A DNA stretch of 64,000 nucleotides from contig CAFBRK010000327.1 in NCBI GenBank assembly GCA_903231505.1, forward strand, positions 1-64,000. Reading direction: 5' to 3'. Positions 18,880 to 25,920 of the stretch are shown one piece after another (the first letter of the stretch is position 1; each line of letters starts with the position of its first letter). The translations under genes were made by a program, and so were the position numbers. A model generated the notes under the pieces. The model ran no database searches. It saw only the letters and a program-made list of their open reading frames with translations, and was not told the origin of the DNA. Origin of the DNA: Olavius algarvensis associated proteobacterium Delta 3 (GTDB lineage Bacteria; Desulfobacterota; Desulfobacteria; Desulfobacterales; CAFBRK01).

Positions 18880-18981
18880 ACTTAACGTTTGAGCTTAGCT
18901 GCGTGCCGTCTGGCTGGGGCGTGCTTTGCGTATGCAAGGCGCATGACAGTTAGGCATGTCTGCCGCAGCGATTTGTTGGAA
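18880..18981 (-). repeat. attC site, 102-bp family
   Basis: Cores ACTTAAC (18880-18886) and GTTGGAA (18975-18981). The body (GTTTGAGCTTAGCTGCGTGCC ... GACAGTTAGGCATGTCTGC) is nearly the same as the sites at 21943, 24540 and 24977. It closes the cassette with the broken small membrane protein. Confidence 0.9.
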
Positions 18982-18991
18982 GCTTAATGTT

Positions 18992-19272
18992 TCATATTAA
19001 CTCGAACGCCTTCAAGAAGCCTGGAATCATCAACAGTAAAATAAAAAGGGGAATTAGTTTTATGTATTTTAAAAAAGGCAGAAACCAATGGCTTTCACCT
19101 CTTTCCTGAAGCAACTTTATATACAATCTCACATGATAAAGCTGAGTTAAGTGATTTAGACTCGCAGCAATATCAAGAACCGGAATGACTTTCTCAAATA
19201 TAAATAATTTATAGAGAGCACGTAAATAACAACCAGGGTAAAAACAAAATTGAAAAAAAATTCAAAATCCAT
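18992..19272 (-). pseudogene. Frameshifted small membrane protein in its own cassette
   Basis: The cassette between two attC sites has no intact gene. From ATG 19272 the frame encodes a hydrophobic start (MDFEFFSILFLPWLLFTCS) and stops after 20 codons. In another frame a coherent stretch runs to the stop at 18992: YKLFIFEKVIPVLDIAASLN, then LLQERGESHWFLPFLKYIKL and a second hydrophobic helix. Together they look like an 85-90 residue two-helix membrane protein with one frameshift near 19215. A non-ATG start for the downstream frame is also possible. Confidence 0.5.
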
Positions 19273-19277
19273 TTGGC

Positions 19278-19347
19278 TTCTAACGTCTGAGCTGAGACGC
19301 GTGAGACGCGTCAGCGGTTCACGTCGTTCTCCAGCGACATGTTATAT
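19278..19347 (-). repeat. attC site, 70-bp family
   Basis: Cores TTCTAAC (19278-19284) and GTTATAT (19341-19347). Body GTCTGAGCTGAGACGCG ... GGTTCACGTCGTTCTCCAG is almost the same as the two neighbouring sites at 19888 and 20609. GTTATATTT matches the relBE cassette's 5' end exactly. Confidence 0.93.
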
Positions 19348-19362
19348 TTATCTATATGATTC

Positions 19363-19599
19363 TCAGCGGTGACTTATTCTAAGAATGAGAACTGTATCAT
19401 CAAGAAGCGTATAAATTATCCGATAATTACCAACTCGAAATTTTCTTAGACCTGAAAATTTCCCGGTCAGTGATGGATAAGTATCAGGATTATTCACTAG
19501 ATTGTCTTCTATTTTGGTGAGAATCCTCTCAACTTGATCCTTTTCTATTTTTTTTAGATCACGCCTCACCGATTTTTTAAACCTGATCTTATACCTCAA
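19363..19599 (-). CDS. RelE/ParE-family toxin
   Basis: 78-residue toxin: RYKIRFKKSVRRDLKKIEKD at the N-terminus, and the RelE core LRKFRVGNYRIIYTLLDD near residues 50-67. It ends at RISHR, a few residues before the usual RxxHRxxVY tail, so the catalytic C-terminal residues may be missing. The start overlaps the antitoxin gene by 11 bases. It is in a cassette with its ribbon-helix-helix partner. Confidence 0.88.
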   Translation of the reverse strand: MRYKIRFKKSVRRDLKKIEKDQVERILTKIEDNLVNNPDTYPSLTGKFSGLRKFRVGNYRIIYTLLDDTVLILRISHR

Positions 19600-19807
19600 G
19601 GTCTTTCCTCATCTTTTCGATGCTGACAACCGGATCAGAAGGATTATGCAAACGATCAAGGGCAATTTGCAGATCAGCTTGCTCGGCCAGATATGCCTCT
19701 ATCGCCTTTTGAATATGGAATGATTTAGATCTTTCAGTTTCCTTTGCGATTTCAGATAGTTTTAGTGCAAGATCATCGCGAATGCGTACGGATATTGCCG
19801 TGCTCAT
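19589..19807 (-). CDS. Ribbon-helix-helix antitoxin (RelB/ParD-like)
   Basis: 72 residues. The N-terminal ribbon-helix-helix (STAISVRIRDDLALKLSEIA, then TERSKSFHIQKAIEAYL) binds DNA, and the C-terminal tail binds the toxin. Starts at 19807 behind GGAGGTG. It is first in the pair, as usual for relBE, and has its own promoter just upstream. Confidence 0.92.
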   Translation of the reverse strand: MSTAISVRIRDDLALKLSEIAKETERSKSFHIQKAIEAYLAEQADLQIALDRLHNPSDPVVSIEKMRKDLEV

Positions 19808-19838
19808 ACAACACCTCCATTGTATGTTTTTGTATTAC

Positions 19839-19867
19839 ATTGTAATTCATTGATGGGGTTTTGGCAA
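19839..19867 (-). promoter_or_regulatory. Promoter of the relBE-like cassette
   Basis: On the minus strand: TTGCCA (19867-19862), 17 bases, TACAAT (19844-19839). The repeated half-sites TACAAT and ATTACAATGTAAT around the -10 are plausible antitoxin binding sites. Confidence 0.65.
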
Positions 19868-19887
19868 GGGGTAATTTGATTATTGAA

Positions 19888-19957
19888 ATATAACGTCTGA
19901 GCTGAGACTCGTGAACCGCGCTAGCGGTTCACGTCGGTCTCCAGCGATTTGTTATCT
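19888..19957 (-). repeat. attC site, 70-bp family
   Basis: Cores ATATAAC (19888-19894) and GTTATCT (19951-19957). The stem GTGAACCGC/GCGGTTCAC is perfect. GTTATCTG equals the 5' end of the second higBA cassette. Confidence 0.94.
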
Positions 19958-19972
19958 GAAGAGGATGCTTAA

Positions 19973-20260
19973 TTAGGCAGCCTTGATGCGTTTTAAGTCA
20001 CTTACGTCAAATGACTGTTCCGCTTTCCACAGGTCATATTGTAATTGCAATCGCATCCAACCTTCCGGTGTCCGGCCGAACACCTTCGACAGCCTCATAG
20101 CCATTTCCGGGCTTATCCCAGCTCTGCCGTTCAATAGTGTGGAAAGGGTTTTCCTGGAAACCTTTAGAGCCTTTGCAGCATCGGTTACAGTCAAGCCGAG
20201 TGCCTCAACGCAAAGTTCTCTTAGTATCTCACCGGGATGTGGGGGGTTATACATTCTCAT
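19973..20260 (-). CDS. higA: HigA-family antitoxin
   Basis: 95 residues with [20 protein letters not shown] ahead of an XRE helix-turn-helix ([19 protein letters not shown]) and [12 protein letters not shown], the HigA pattern. It lies nine bases after its toxin gene. The DNA-binding helix differs from that of the other HigA in the array, so cross-talk is unlikely. Confidence 0.92.
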   Translation of the reverse strand: MRMYNPPHPGEILRELCVEALGLTVTDAAKALKVSRKTLSTLLNGRAGISPEMAMRLSKVFGRTPEGWMRLQLQYDLWKAEQSFDVSDLKRIKAA

Positions 20261-20269
20261 GATTCACCT

Positions 20270-20548
20270 CTAATGGTAATCCTCATAATTTACATCTAAA
20301 GCATCACCTTGCTCCAGTCTGAAAGTAACACGCCAATTTCCGCTAACATACAGTGACCACGTGCCCTTTCTCTTTCCCTTTAATTCGTGGAGGTTTAAAC
20401 CCGGCAAATCCAGATCTTGCATGGTTTCAGCAGTCTCAAGAAGTGCAAGGATTAGCCTCAACCGTTTTTGATGCTTGGGATTAACACCGGAAAGTGAGCC
20501 TTTCTCAAATAGTTGTTTAAGTCCTTTATGTTTGAATTTCTGAATCAT
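20270..20548 (-). CDS. higB: HigB-type toxin
   Basis: 92-residue RelE-superfamily mRNA interferase with LHELKGKRKGTWSLYVSGNWR in the core and DVNYEDYH at the C-terminus. It precedes higA. The fold and ending match the HigB at 17166-17447, but much of the sequence differs, so they are separate acquisitions rather than a recent duplication. Confidence 0.92.
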   Translation of the reverse strand: MIQKFKHKGLKQLFEKGSLSGVNPKHQKRLRLILALLETAETMQDLDLPGLNLHELKGKRKGTWSLYVSGNWRVTFRLEQGDALDVNYEDYH

Positions 20549-20557
20549 CTTACGAGA

Positions 20558-20586
20558 ATTGTAACCAGTTACGTTACGGGTGTCAA
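20558..20586 (-). promoter_or_regulatory. Promoter and operator of the second higBA cassette
   Basis: On the minus strand: TTGACA (20586-20581), 17 bases, TACAAT (20563-20558). The inverted repeat GTAAC-7 bases-GTTAC covers the spacer and -10, a likely HigA operator. Confidence 0.75.
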
Positions 20587-20608
20587 TGGTGAAGGGGCGG
20601 ATTAATGC

Positions 20609-20678
20609 AGATAACGTCTGAGCTGAGACGCATGAACCGCGTTAGCGGTTCACGTCGTTCTCCAGCGATTTGTTATGC
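20609..20678 (-). repeat. attC site, 70-bp family
   Basis: Cores AGATAAC (20609-20615) and GTTATGC (20672-20678), stem TGAACCGC/GCGGTTCA. GTTATGCT equals the 5' end of the brnTA cassette near 21257-21263 (read on the minus strand). Confidence 0.94.
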
Positions 20679-20686
20679 TATGGATG

Positions 20687-20908
20687 TTAAGATGCCCACT
20701 TGATAGATATTTTACGACCAGATTGGACACAGTCCCTCAAATATAAATTGATCAAATTCTGATATGGTATTCCTGTATCCTCAGACATCTGCTTAAAATA
20801 ATCTATGATATCGACCCCCATCCGAATGGTTACTTGTTTTTTCAGGCTTTTGGCATAGGGATTTTTTCGTCCCTTCATTTTCGAAAAATTGTATTCCTTT
20901 CTCATCAT
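20687..20908 (-). CDS. brnA: BrnA-like antitoxin
   Basis: 73-residue ribbon-helix-helix protein: KKQVTIRMGVDIIDYFKQMS then TGIPYQNLINLYLRDCVQSG, the BrnA/CopG pattern. Second gene of the pair, starting four bases inside brnT (ATGA). Confidence 0.9.
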   Translation of the reverse strand: MMRKEYNFSKMKGRKNPYAKSLKKQVTIRMGVDIIDYFKQMSEDTGIPYQNLINLYLRDCVQSGRKISIKWAS

Positions 20909-21195
20909 TTTTCTCCGGCATATGCTTTTTGCTCGTTTTTTGTTGCCTTTCTTGCAGAAATGATTCGTATCTCGGTGAAATCTTGTCGCAAAGTGTAGCT
21001 TACCACCAGAATCTGAATTTTGTAACTTAGGCCCAGCATCAAGAACCTATCCTCTGATTCTGAATGGTCAGGATCATAATATTCGATTGCGTTCCCATCG
21101 AAAAAAACCGATTGCGCTTGCTCAAATGAAATCTTGTGTTTCTTTTGATTGGCTTTGTTTTTCTGGTCATCCCAGGAAAAGCTGATAGATTTCAT
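20905..21195 (-). CDS. brnT: BrnT-like ribonuclease toxin
   Basis: 96 residues with the BrnT signature: SFSWDDQKNKANQKKHKISF at the N-terminus, DPDHSESEDRFLMLG in the middle and EIRIISARKATKNEQKAY at the C-terminus. Type II toxin that cleaves RNA; it is encoded before its antitoxin, as in other brnTA modules. Confidence 0.93.
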   Translation of the reverse strand: MKSISFSWDDQKNKANQKKHKISFEQAQSVFFDGNAIEYYDPDHSESEDRFLMLGLSYKIQILVVSYTLRQDFTEIRIISARKATKNEQKAYAGEK

Positions 21196-21201
21196 AATTA
21201 C

Positions 21202-21230
21202 ATTGTAAATATATTGTATTTTTGTGTCAA
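21202..21230 (-). promoter_or_regulatory. Promoter of the brnTA cassette
   Basis: On the minus strand: TTGACA (21230-21225), 17 bases, TACAAT (21207-21202). Repeated TACAAT/ATTGTA half-sites in and after the spacer could bind BrnA. Confidence 0.75.
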
Positions 21231-21256
21231 ATGGTCTGCCCGAAAGGATTTAAGAA

Positions 21257-21385
21257 GCATAACGTAAAGTTCACCTGCCGCGATTTGCTGGCAGGCTATC
21301 TCGATACTAATTTTGATATTCTTTTATGCTCTTATCCCCCGAAACGGCAAGATGTGAGCGGTCAGGTTGAAACGACCTGTTCGGG
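21257..21385 (-). repeat. Long attC site (129 bp) of the exported-protein cassette
   Basis: Cores GCATAAC (21257-21263) and GTTCGGG (21379-21385). The arms TTCACCTGCCG and CGGTCAGGTTGAA pair with extra bases on one side, as attC stems do. GTTCGGGA equals the cassette's 5' end at 21943-21949. The loop is unusually long. Confidence 0.8.
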
Positions 21386-21386
21386 A

Positions 21387-21935
21387 TCACTCCTTAATTA
21401 TCAGGGTTTGCATACACCGTTTTAATTCTGACCCGACTTCCTGAAAAGCACCTTTCGTTGCATTGAAATTCACGATAAACATACGACCTCTAAAAAAGGT
21501 CATGAGCATCATGTTGTGGATGTCCTGATCAACGGCCGTCGATGTCATTTCAAATAGTATCCATTTCTTTCCGTTAATGTCGGTGATTTCATTCTTGATC
21601 CATTTAATGCCCGGGACTATGCGGTCAAATGTGTGTGCCAATCCCTTCTGCGCATTCGGCAATTCGGCATCGACCAGCTTCTCCGGAGGCATCCCAGTGG
21701 CTTTGAAATCATAGGCAACAGTCACAGTGCGGCTGTCGTTGCCGACAACAAAACGAGGCGCGTGAACAGATGGGAATTTGAGCCTGATTTCATCTGCAGT
21801 AAGGGTGGTAAATCCAGCTGGGACGTCAAACGTGATCGCGCCACTCTCCAAGGTGGCTTGATCCGCGTAGAGAAGTGGACACAGAACTAAGAATATCAGC
21901 ATCAGCATGAGTGAAATGATTTTATTGAGTTGCAT
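21387..21935 (-). CDS. Exported protein of unknown function
   Basis: 182 residues with a clear signal peptide (IISLMLMLIFLVLCPLLYAD, cleavage near residue 25). The mature part begins with a beta-rich segment, ESGAITFDVPAGFTTLTADE, and ends with FIVNFNATKGAFQEVGSELK. That layout resembles the PsbP/DcrB-like DUF1795 fold, but I cannot assign it firmly. Probably periplasmic or a cell-envelope protein. Single gene of its cassette, with the attC starting two bases past the stop. Confidence 0.8.
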   Translation of the reverse strand: MQLNKIISLMLMLIFLVLCPLLYADQATLESGAITFDVPAGFTTLTADEIRLKFPSVHAPRFVVGNDSRTVTVAYDFKATGMPPEKLVDAELPNAQKGLAHTFDRIVPGIKWIKNEITDINGKKWILFEMTSTAVDQDIHNMMLMTFFRGRMFIVNFNATKGAFQEVGSELKRCMQTLIIKE

Positions 21936-21942
21936 TTTCTCT

Positions 21943-22044
21943 CCCGAACGTTTGAGCTCAGCTTAGCGCCGTCATGCTGGCGCGCGTATTGCTACTGCAA
22001 GGCGCGTGACAGTTAGGCACGTCTGCTGCAGCGATATGTTGTAC
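21943..22044 (-). repeat. attC site, 102-bp family
   Basis: Cores CCCGAAC (21943-21949) and GTTGTAC (22038-22044). The body GTTTGAGCTCAGCTTAGCGCC ... GACAGTTAGGCACGTCTGCTGC is shared with three other sites in the array. Confidence 0.93.
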
Positions 22045-22054
22045 GATTCTTAAT

Positions 22055-22483
22055 TTAAGATTCGAAGATACACTCACGGGCCCCAGCATTCATTGCAGAG
22101 TTTAATAGGACTTTATCCTGATACCCGCAGAGCAACGTATTTAGTGACTCCGAATTCCTGAAAACAACCAGGGGCCTGACAAAGGCTGATCTTCTAGTGA
22201 TCAGCCGAAACGCATACGTGAAATATGCATCAAGACATTCAGACTTGCCAAGGGCCGGAAGAATACCCGCGTCATTTTCTTGGAACAATCTAATGCAGAC
22301 ATTTGGTTGGGTCGCAACAAAGTCATCACCGATTCCGAGCACCCGCCTTTTTTTTGAATCATCCGACAAGAAGACTGTCGTTTTGAGAGATTTTACCTCA
22401 TCGTTTCGGGTAAAAACAAAACGATCGGGTGATACTTCTATTTGTATCTTTCCTGATATCAAATTTATAATACTTGTAAGCAT
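22055..22483 (-). CDS. Cassette protein of unknown function
   Basis: 142 residues, soluble, no signal peptide. Begins SIINLISGKIQIEVSPDRFVF and ends NSAMNAGARECIFES. No family recognised, although the short beta-rich opening is reminiscent of actin-like ATPase fragments. It fills its cassette completely between two attC sites. Confidence 0.72.
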   Translation of the reverse strand: MLTSIINLISGKIQIEVSPDRFVFTRNDEVKSLKTTVFLSDDSKKRRVLGIGDDFVATQPNVCIRLFQENDAGILPALGKSECLDAYFTYAFRLITRRSAFVRPLVVFRNSESLNTLLCGYQDKVLLNSAMNAGARECIFES

Positions 22484-22495
22484 AATTGAATGTTC

Positions 22496-22601
22496 GTATA
22501 ACGTTTTGAGCTAACCTGCCGGCCTACAGAATTTCGAGCCTGTACAGGATCTAACGTGAAACCGCTTAGTTTTCCCGGTCAGGTTAAGCGATGGGTTAGG
22601 C
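22496..22601 (-). repeat. attC site of the methyltransferase-like cassette
   Basis: Cores GTATAAC (22496-22502) and GTTAGGC (22595-22601), arms GCTAACCTGCCGG/CCCGGTCAGGTTAAGC. GTTAGGC matches the cassette's 5' end at 23208-23214. Confidence 0.9.
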
Positions 22602-22616
22602 GACCTCTACTTCTAT

Positions 22617-23174
22617 TCACAGGAATCTAGAAGTCCCTTGCTTATATTGGACGTAAGCATTTCCATAATGCTCTTCCAACCACAGCTCTTCCGCAAAAGG
22701 AGCTACCGTAAAAACAATGATTAATAGAAGGTGCGTCACCCACAGGTACAGCGAGTTCGCAACAATGCTTAGACCAACGAATAGGATTATATCGCCTAAA
22801 TACTGTGGATTGCGCGTGAAAGCGTAAGGCCCGGATATCACAAAGCGATCTTTGACCCCCGAAGTGTTCTGTACCCCCAATGTGGCAATTCCCCACGCTA
22901 CCAGTAGCGCCCCGATTAACGCCAGTGGAACTCCAATGACAAATCGTAAATTGGTCTCAAAGATCCAGGAGTTCCAGTCAAAAAAGAGTAAAGCTGCGTT
23001 TAATCCGAAAACCGAGTAGAAGAACACCCAAGTCATTCGATGCTGCCAAGATCCGCTGGCCGGTGGGGGCCAAAGCCGCTTGGCGGGAAAAGCAATCGAC
23101 CACACGGCGCCTATCAACAATGCCGTGAGGATCGTTACATCTACCCAAAAGACATAATGAATAAATCCGTGCAT
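22617..23174 (-). CDS. Isoprenylcysteine methyltransferase-like membrane protein (PEMT/ICMT superfamily)
   Basis: 185-residue membrane protein with four to five helices and the superfamily signature SGPYAFTRNPQYLGDIILFV (about residues 120-139), followed near the end by EELWLEEHYGNAYVQYKQGT. These blocks bind S-adenosylmethionine in the ICMT family. Bacterial members may methylate lipids or small substrates; the target here is unknown. Sole gene of its cassette. Confidence 0.87.
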   Translation of the reverse strand: MHGFIHYVFWVDVTILTALLIGAVWSIAFPAKRLWPPPASGSWQHRMTWVFFYSVFGLNAALLFFDWNSWIFETNLRFVIGVPLALIGALLVAWGIATLGVQNTSGVKDRFVISGPYAFTRNPQYLGDIILFVGLSIVANSLYLWVTHLLLIIVFTVAPFAEELWLEEHYGNAYVQYKQGTSRFL

Positions 23175-23207
23175 CTTTCCCCTACTAGATAAACAAGTTT
23201 GGTTCTG

Positions 23208-23306
23208 GCCTAACGCCCAAGCTCAGGGGCAATTGAGGCGGCAGTTGCCTTTGCGCCAGCAAAAGCGGCTGGCGGGTCAATTGTCGCCCGCAGCGCCTTG
23301 TTAGGC
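23208..23306 (-). repeat. attC site of the GNAT cassette
   Basis: Cores GCCTAAC (23208-23214) and GTTAGGC (23300-23306), perfectly complementary. Arms GGGGCAATTGAGGCGGC and GGCGGGTCAATTGTCGCCC. GTTAGGCAG equals the cassette's 5' end. Confidence 0.94.
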
Positions 23307-23831
23307 AGTAGACTGACCATCGATTTCTACAGCCATCACGAGGTCACGCTGAGGATCTGCACCAACTTGGAATACTTGGTCACCCACAACGTTGAAGCCA
23401 TACTTGCGATAGAAGGCAAGTGCCCTCGGATTGCGCTCCCATACACTAAGCCAGAGTGCATCTGCTCCATTGAGAGCCGGCGCAGAAAGAACCGCAGACA
23501 TGATCTCATGAGCAATTCCTCGACCGTGCCAGTCCTCTAAGACGTAGAGCCTATGGAGCTCCGCCGGGCGCTCAGCACGAACAATCCGCTTTGGAGAGTG
23601 CAACCGAACCTGGGCGAAAGCAACCAGTTCACCATCATGATCTGCAACGATGGTGACGTAGTTTGGATCACGAACTTCTTGAAGTTGAATATCCTCGCCA
23701 AAATTCGTTACACAATGGTGGTCGATATCAGCGGGACTGTTCTCCGCCGCAAACGTATCTCGAAAGGTACGCTCAGCTAAGCGAGCCAATGTTTCGGCAT
23801 CTGCTGAGGTTGCTGCCCTGATAATTGGCAC
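23301..23831 (-). CDS. GNAT-family N-acetyltransferase
   Basis: 176 residues. The acetyl-CoA site is visible as RLYVLEDWHGRGIAHEIMSA (R/Q-x-x-G-x-G/A pattern, about residues 95-114), and the final motif as WERNPRALAFYRKYGFNVVG. Cytoplasmic acyl transfer to an unknown amine. GNAT proteins are common in integron cassettes and some inactivate antibiotics, but nothing here points to a particular substrate. The stop lies inside the attC. Confidence 0.92.
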   Translation of the reverse strand: MPIIRAATSADAETLARLAERTFRDTFAAENSPADIDHHCVTNFGEDIQLQEVRDPNYVTIVADHDGELVAFAQVRLHSPKRIVRAERPAELHRLYVLEDWHGRGIAHEIMSAVLSAPALNGADALWLSVWERNPRALAFYRKYGFNVVGDQVFQVGADPQRDLVMAVEIDGQSTA

Positions 23832-23846
23832 TTGGCTGCTCCTGCT

Positions 23847-23923
23847 GCCTAACGTTGAGTTAACCGGCGCCGTTTACGGCGTCCGAGTGAGCGCAGCGAA
23901 CAGTGTTAAACGATTGGTTATGT
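23847..23923 (-). repeat. attC site overlapping the end of the 23860-24327 gene
   Basis: Cores GCCTAAC (23847-23853) and GTTATGT (23917-23923), arms GTTAACCGGCGCCG/GTGTTAAAC. The last 20 or so codons of the upstream gene (HNQSFNTVRCAHSDAVNGAG) are read from attC sequence. Confidence 0.9.
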
Positions 23924-24327
23924 GATCTTTTATAATTATTGTAAATCTGCAAAATTAAATAAGCTTTTTCTGATGTCAATTTGAGGCCAAAAAAAGTCCT
24001 TTCCTTATTCTGATATTCTATTCGCATTACTTTTCTAGCAAACTTAATACTTGTAATATCTTTAAATTCCATAAAACCTGTTTGTAACAATGACATGTTA
24101 TCATGAATGCCATTTTTTGTTACCGTAAGGCACTTTTTCCAGAATGTGAATAGGTAAAACAATGAAGTGACAACTATATAAGCCGATAATAGAAACCAAA
24201 GTATAAGTATAGGAAAATGCCCAAGCTTTGGTGGACCCAATATTTGAATTAAAAATGTATTTTGAAATAAAACGTAATCAAAAAGTAGGAGGAAGAATAC
24301 CAAAAATAAGGTACTCATGAACATCAT
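23860..24327 (-). CDS. Two-helix membrane protein with a PH-like cytoplasmic tail, unknown function
   Basis: 155 residues. Two N-terminal helices (about 5-25 and 38-60) are followed by a soluble beta-rich part (NGIHDNMSLLQTGFMEFKDI ... AYLILQIYNN). It recalls small bacterial PH-domain (YdbT-like) proteins, but the match is by layout only. The C-terminal residues come from the attC, so the natural end may be earlier. It overlaps the preceding 61-codon gene by four bases in a two-gene cassette. Confidence 0.7.
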   Translation of the reverse strand: MMFMSTLFLVFFLLLFDYVLFQNTFLIQILGPPKLGHFPILILWFLLSAYIVVTSLFYLFTFWKKCLTVTKNGIHDNMSLLQTGFMEFKDITSIKFARKVMRIEYQNKERTFFGLKLTSEKAYLILQIYNNYKRSHNQSFNTVRCAHSDAVNGAG

Positions 24328-24509
24328 CCTGATAACATCTTTTCTAATCTATCTCTACATACCTCTTCCATGTATTGACTATCTAAAACTGGTAAATCTT
24401 CCATATATTGACTGTCTAATGCAGGAAAAGATGACCTTTTGTTTTTATATCCAAATGCATCATATCGTGCTTTTAAATCAATAATTCTCTTATCTGATTC
24501 TAAGCTCAT
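24324..24509 (-). CDS. Small protein with a tandem LDSQYMED repeat, unknown function
   Basis: 61 residues, charged and soluble. The unit P-A/V-LDSQYMED/E occurs twice in a row (about residues 29-48). Starts at 24509 and shares ATGA with the next gene, so the two are translationally coupled in one cassette. No family recognised. Confidence 0.6.
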   Translation of the reverse strand: MSLESDKRIIDLKARYDAFGYKNKRSSFPALDSQYMEDLPVLDSQYMEEVCRDRLEKMLSG

Positions 24510-24539
24510 TTATCATCCTTAAATTTTAGATATTCTTTC

Positions 24540-24641
24540 ACATATCGTTTGAGCTCAGCTGCTTGCCGTCAGGCTGGCGCGCGGGTTGCTTACGCAAGGC
24601 GCGTGACAGTTAGGCACGTCTGCTTCAGCGAATTGTTAGCA
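24540..24641 (-). repeat. attC site, 102-bp family
   Basis: Cores ACATATC (24540-24546, drifted from ACATAAC) and GTTAGCA (24635-24641). The body is shared with the sites at 18880, 21943 and 24977. GTTAGCAC equals the cassette's 5' end at 24976-24983. Confidence 0.92.
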
Positions 24642-24655
24642 CCTGATAAAACTTC

Positions 24656-24949
24656 TTAGCTGATTCTAGTAAGGCGATACAGATCCCGTTGCTCAATCAA
24701 ATCTTCGGTTTCCTTCCGATAAGCCTTAATATGTTCGGAGTCCAGATGCTTTTTCAGCAATTCTTCACTCTCCCAGTTTTCAAGAAAAAAGAAGAGACTT
24801 GGATTATCGTTGTCCTGATAGAGATCATAATTGATGCACCCATCATCCTTGTTTACCGTCGGCACGACAAGCGCCAGTAGTGCATCTCGCACCTTTTCGA
24901 TCGCATTTGGTCTGGCTCTGATTCTTGCAACAACAGTGACTTGTGGCAT
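24656..24949 (-). CDS. Antibiotic-biosynthesis-monooxygenase (ABM) domain protein
   Basis: 97-residue single ABM domain: TVVARIRARPNAIEKVRDAL at the N-terminus, the conserved DDGCINYDLYQDNDNPSLFF, and ENWESEELLKKHLDSEH in the second half. The family forms dimeric ferredoxin-like folds, including quinol monooxygenases and heme-degrading enzymes; many are of unknown role. Sole gene of its cassette. Confidence 0.92.
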   Translation of the reverse strand: MPQVTVVARIRARPNAIEKVRDALLALVVPTVNKDDGCINYDLYQDNDNPSLFFFLENWESEELLKKHLDSEHIKAYRKETEDLIEQRDLYRLTRIS

Positions 24950-24976
24950 GAAAGCTTCCTCTATTTATTTTGGTAG

Positions 24977-25078
24977 TGCTAACGTTTGAGCTCAGCTGCG
25001 TGCCGTCAGGCTGGCGCGGGCATTGCGTAAGCAAAGCGCGTGACAGTTAGGCACGTCTGCTGCAGCGATATGTTGGAC
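24977..25078 (-). repeat. attC site, 102-bp family
   Basis: Cores TGCTAAC (24977-24983) and GTTGGAC (25072-25078). Body identical over long stretches to the site at 24540. GTTGGAC resembles the cassette's 5' end GTTGGGC with one change. Confidence 0.93.
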
Positions 25079-25090
25079 ATTTAGCTTGAA

Positions 25091-25486
25091 TTAAGTTTCC
25101 CGTTTCGGATTAATGGAATCAACGCTGTTCGTTTCCCACAAGTGATTCGATTTAAAGGAATAAAGATAGACAGCTATGAAACTGGGTACAACAAGAGCAA
25201 AACCAAGCCCAAAACTAAAAACAGATAAGGTGCTAATTCCATGTTCCATCAACGATTCAATTAGATCCCACAATTCATCCAAAACACTCATAACCAGAAC
25301 AATCTTCCAGAAATTTGGATTTATTGTAGCCTTTCTATAAGCGAATGAAAAAGTTCCAAATATTAACAGACATGACAATAAGGTTCTAGTCAATTCTATT
25401 GCAGAAAAGGTGTAAAATTCTGGATCGGTTAATTTTGCTAAAATAAATAGAATTGTAATTAACCACGCATATATTTTCCAACCCAT
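25091..25486 (-). CDS. Four-helix membrane protein, unknown function
   Basis: 131 residues: helices at about 5-20, 36-52, 60-72 and 88-112. The segment ELWDLIESLMEHGISTLSVF lies before the last helix. No family recognised. Sole gene of its cassette. Confidence 0.72.
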   Translation of the reverse strand: MGWKIYAWLITILFILAKLTDPEFYTFSAIELTRTLLSCLLIFGTFSFAYRKATINPNFWKIVLVMSVLDELWDLIESLMEHGISTLSVFSFGLGFALVVPSFIAVYLYSFKSNHLWETNSVDSINPKRET

Positions 25487-25511
25487 AATTATCCTATTTC
25501 CTTTTCATACT

Positions 25512-25615
25512 GCCCAACGGTTGAGGTGAGCAGCCGCCCTGATTAGCCAAGAACCTGAACGGCCTTTACGTAAAACCGCGATTTTCACGCGGTCTGCTCC
25601 ACCGATTGGTTATGC
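25512..25615 (-). repeat. attC site of the 25630-25920 cassette
   Basis: Cores GCCCAAC (25512-25518) and GTTATGC (25609-25615), arms GGTGAGCAGCCGC/GCGGTCTGCTCC. GTTATGC equals the 5' end of its cassette at 25936-25942 exactly. Confidence 0.92.
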
Positions 25616-25629
25616 AGCTTCCTTTAAAT

Positions 25630-25920
25630 TTAGTCTTCATTTTCCCAGTAAATTGAGCCAGCACGGTTCTGTGCATCATATTTCATCGCTGGTACTTCGG
25701 TAACTCCCTCAAGAACTATCTCTGGTGGATCAAATTCTTCGTTCAATAGAGAATTTTGAATTCGGAGATCCTTGTTTATGAATTCAATGGCTATATTTTC
25801 AGCTAACTTATGGTTCTCTGCCTCAACGAGTCTCGATGAACGGAAACATTTCTTCCTTGGACCTTTTCCATCATCAATTAGAAAATTCTTTCCCGTAAGA
25901 TGCACAAGGTAGGTTGTCAT
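25630..25920 (-). CDS. Small soluble cassette protein, unknown function
   Basis: 96 residues, acidic C-terminus. Begins TTYLVHLTGKNFLIDDGKGP and contains LVEAENHKLAENIAIEFINK. No family recognised. Its ATG overlaps the stop of the ferredoxin gene from the preceding cassette (ATGA), an unusual coupling across a cassette boundary. Confidence 0.75.
   Translation of the reverse strand: MTTYLVHLTGKNFLIDDGKGPRKKCFRSSRLVEAENHKLAENIAIEFINKDLRIQNSLLNEEFDPPEIVLEGVTEVPAMKYDAQNRAGSIYWENED

Noticed and set aside
18880-18981. attC hairpins as rho-independent terminators
   Set aside because: They recur between every cassette with paired RYYYAAC/GTTRRRY cores and no T runs, as attC sites do.
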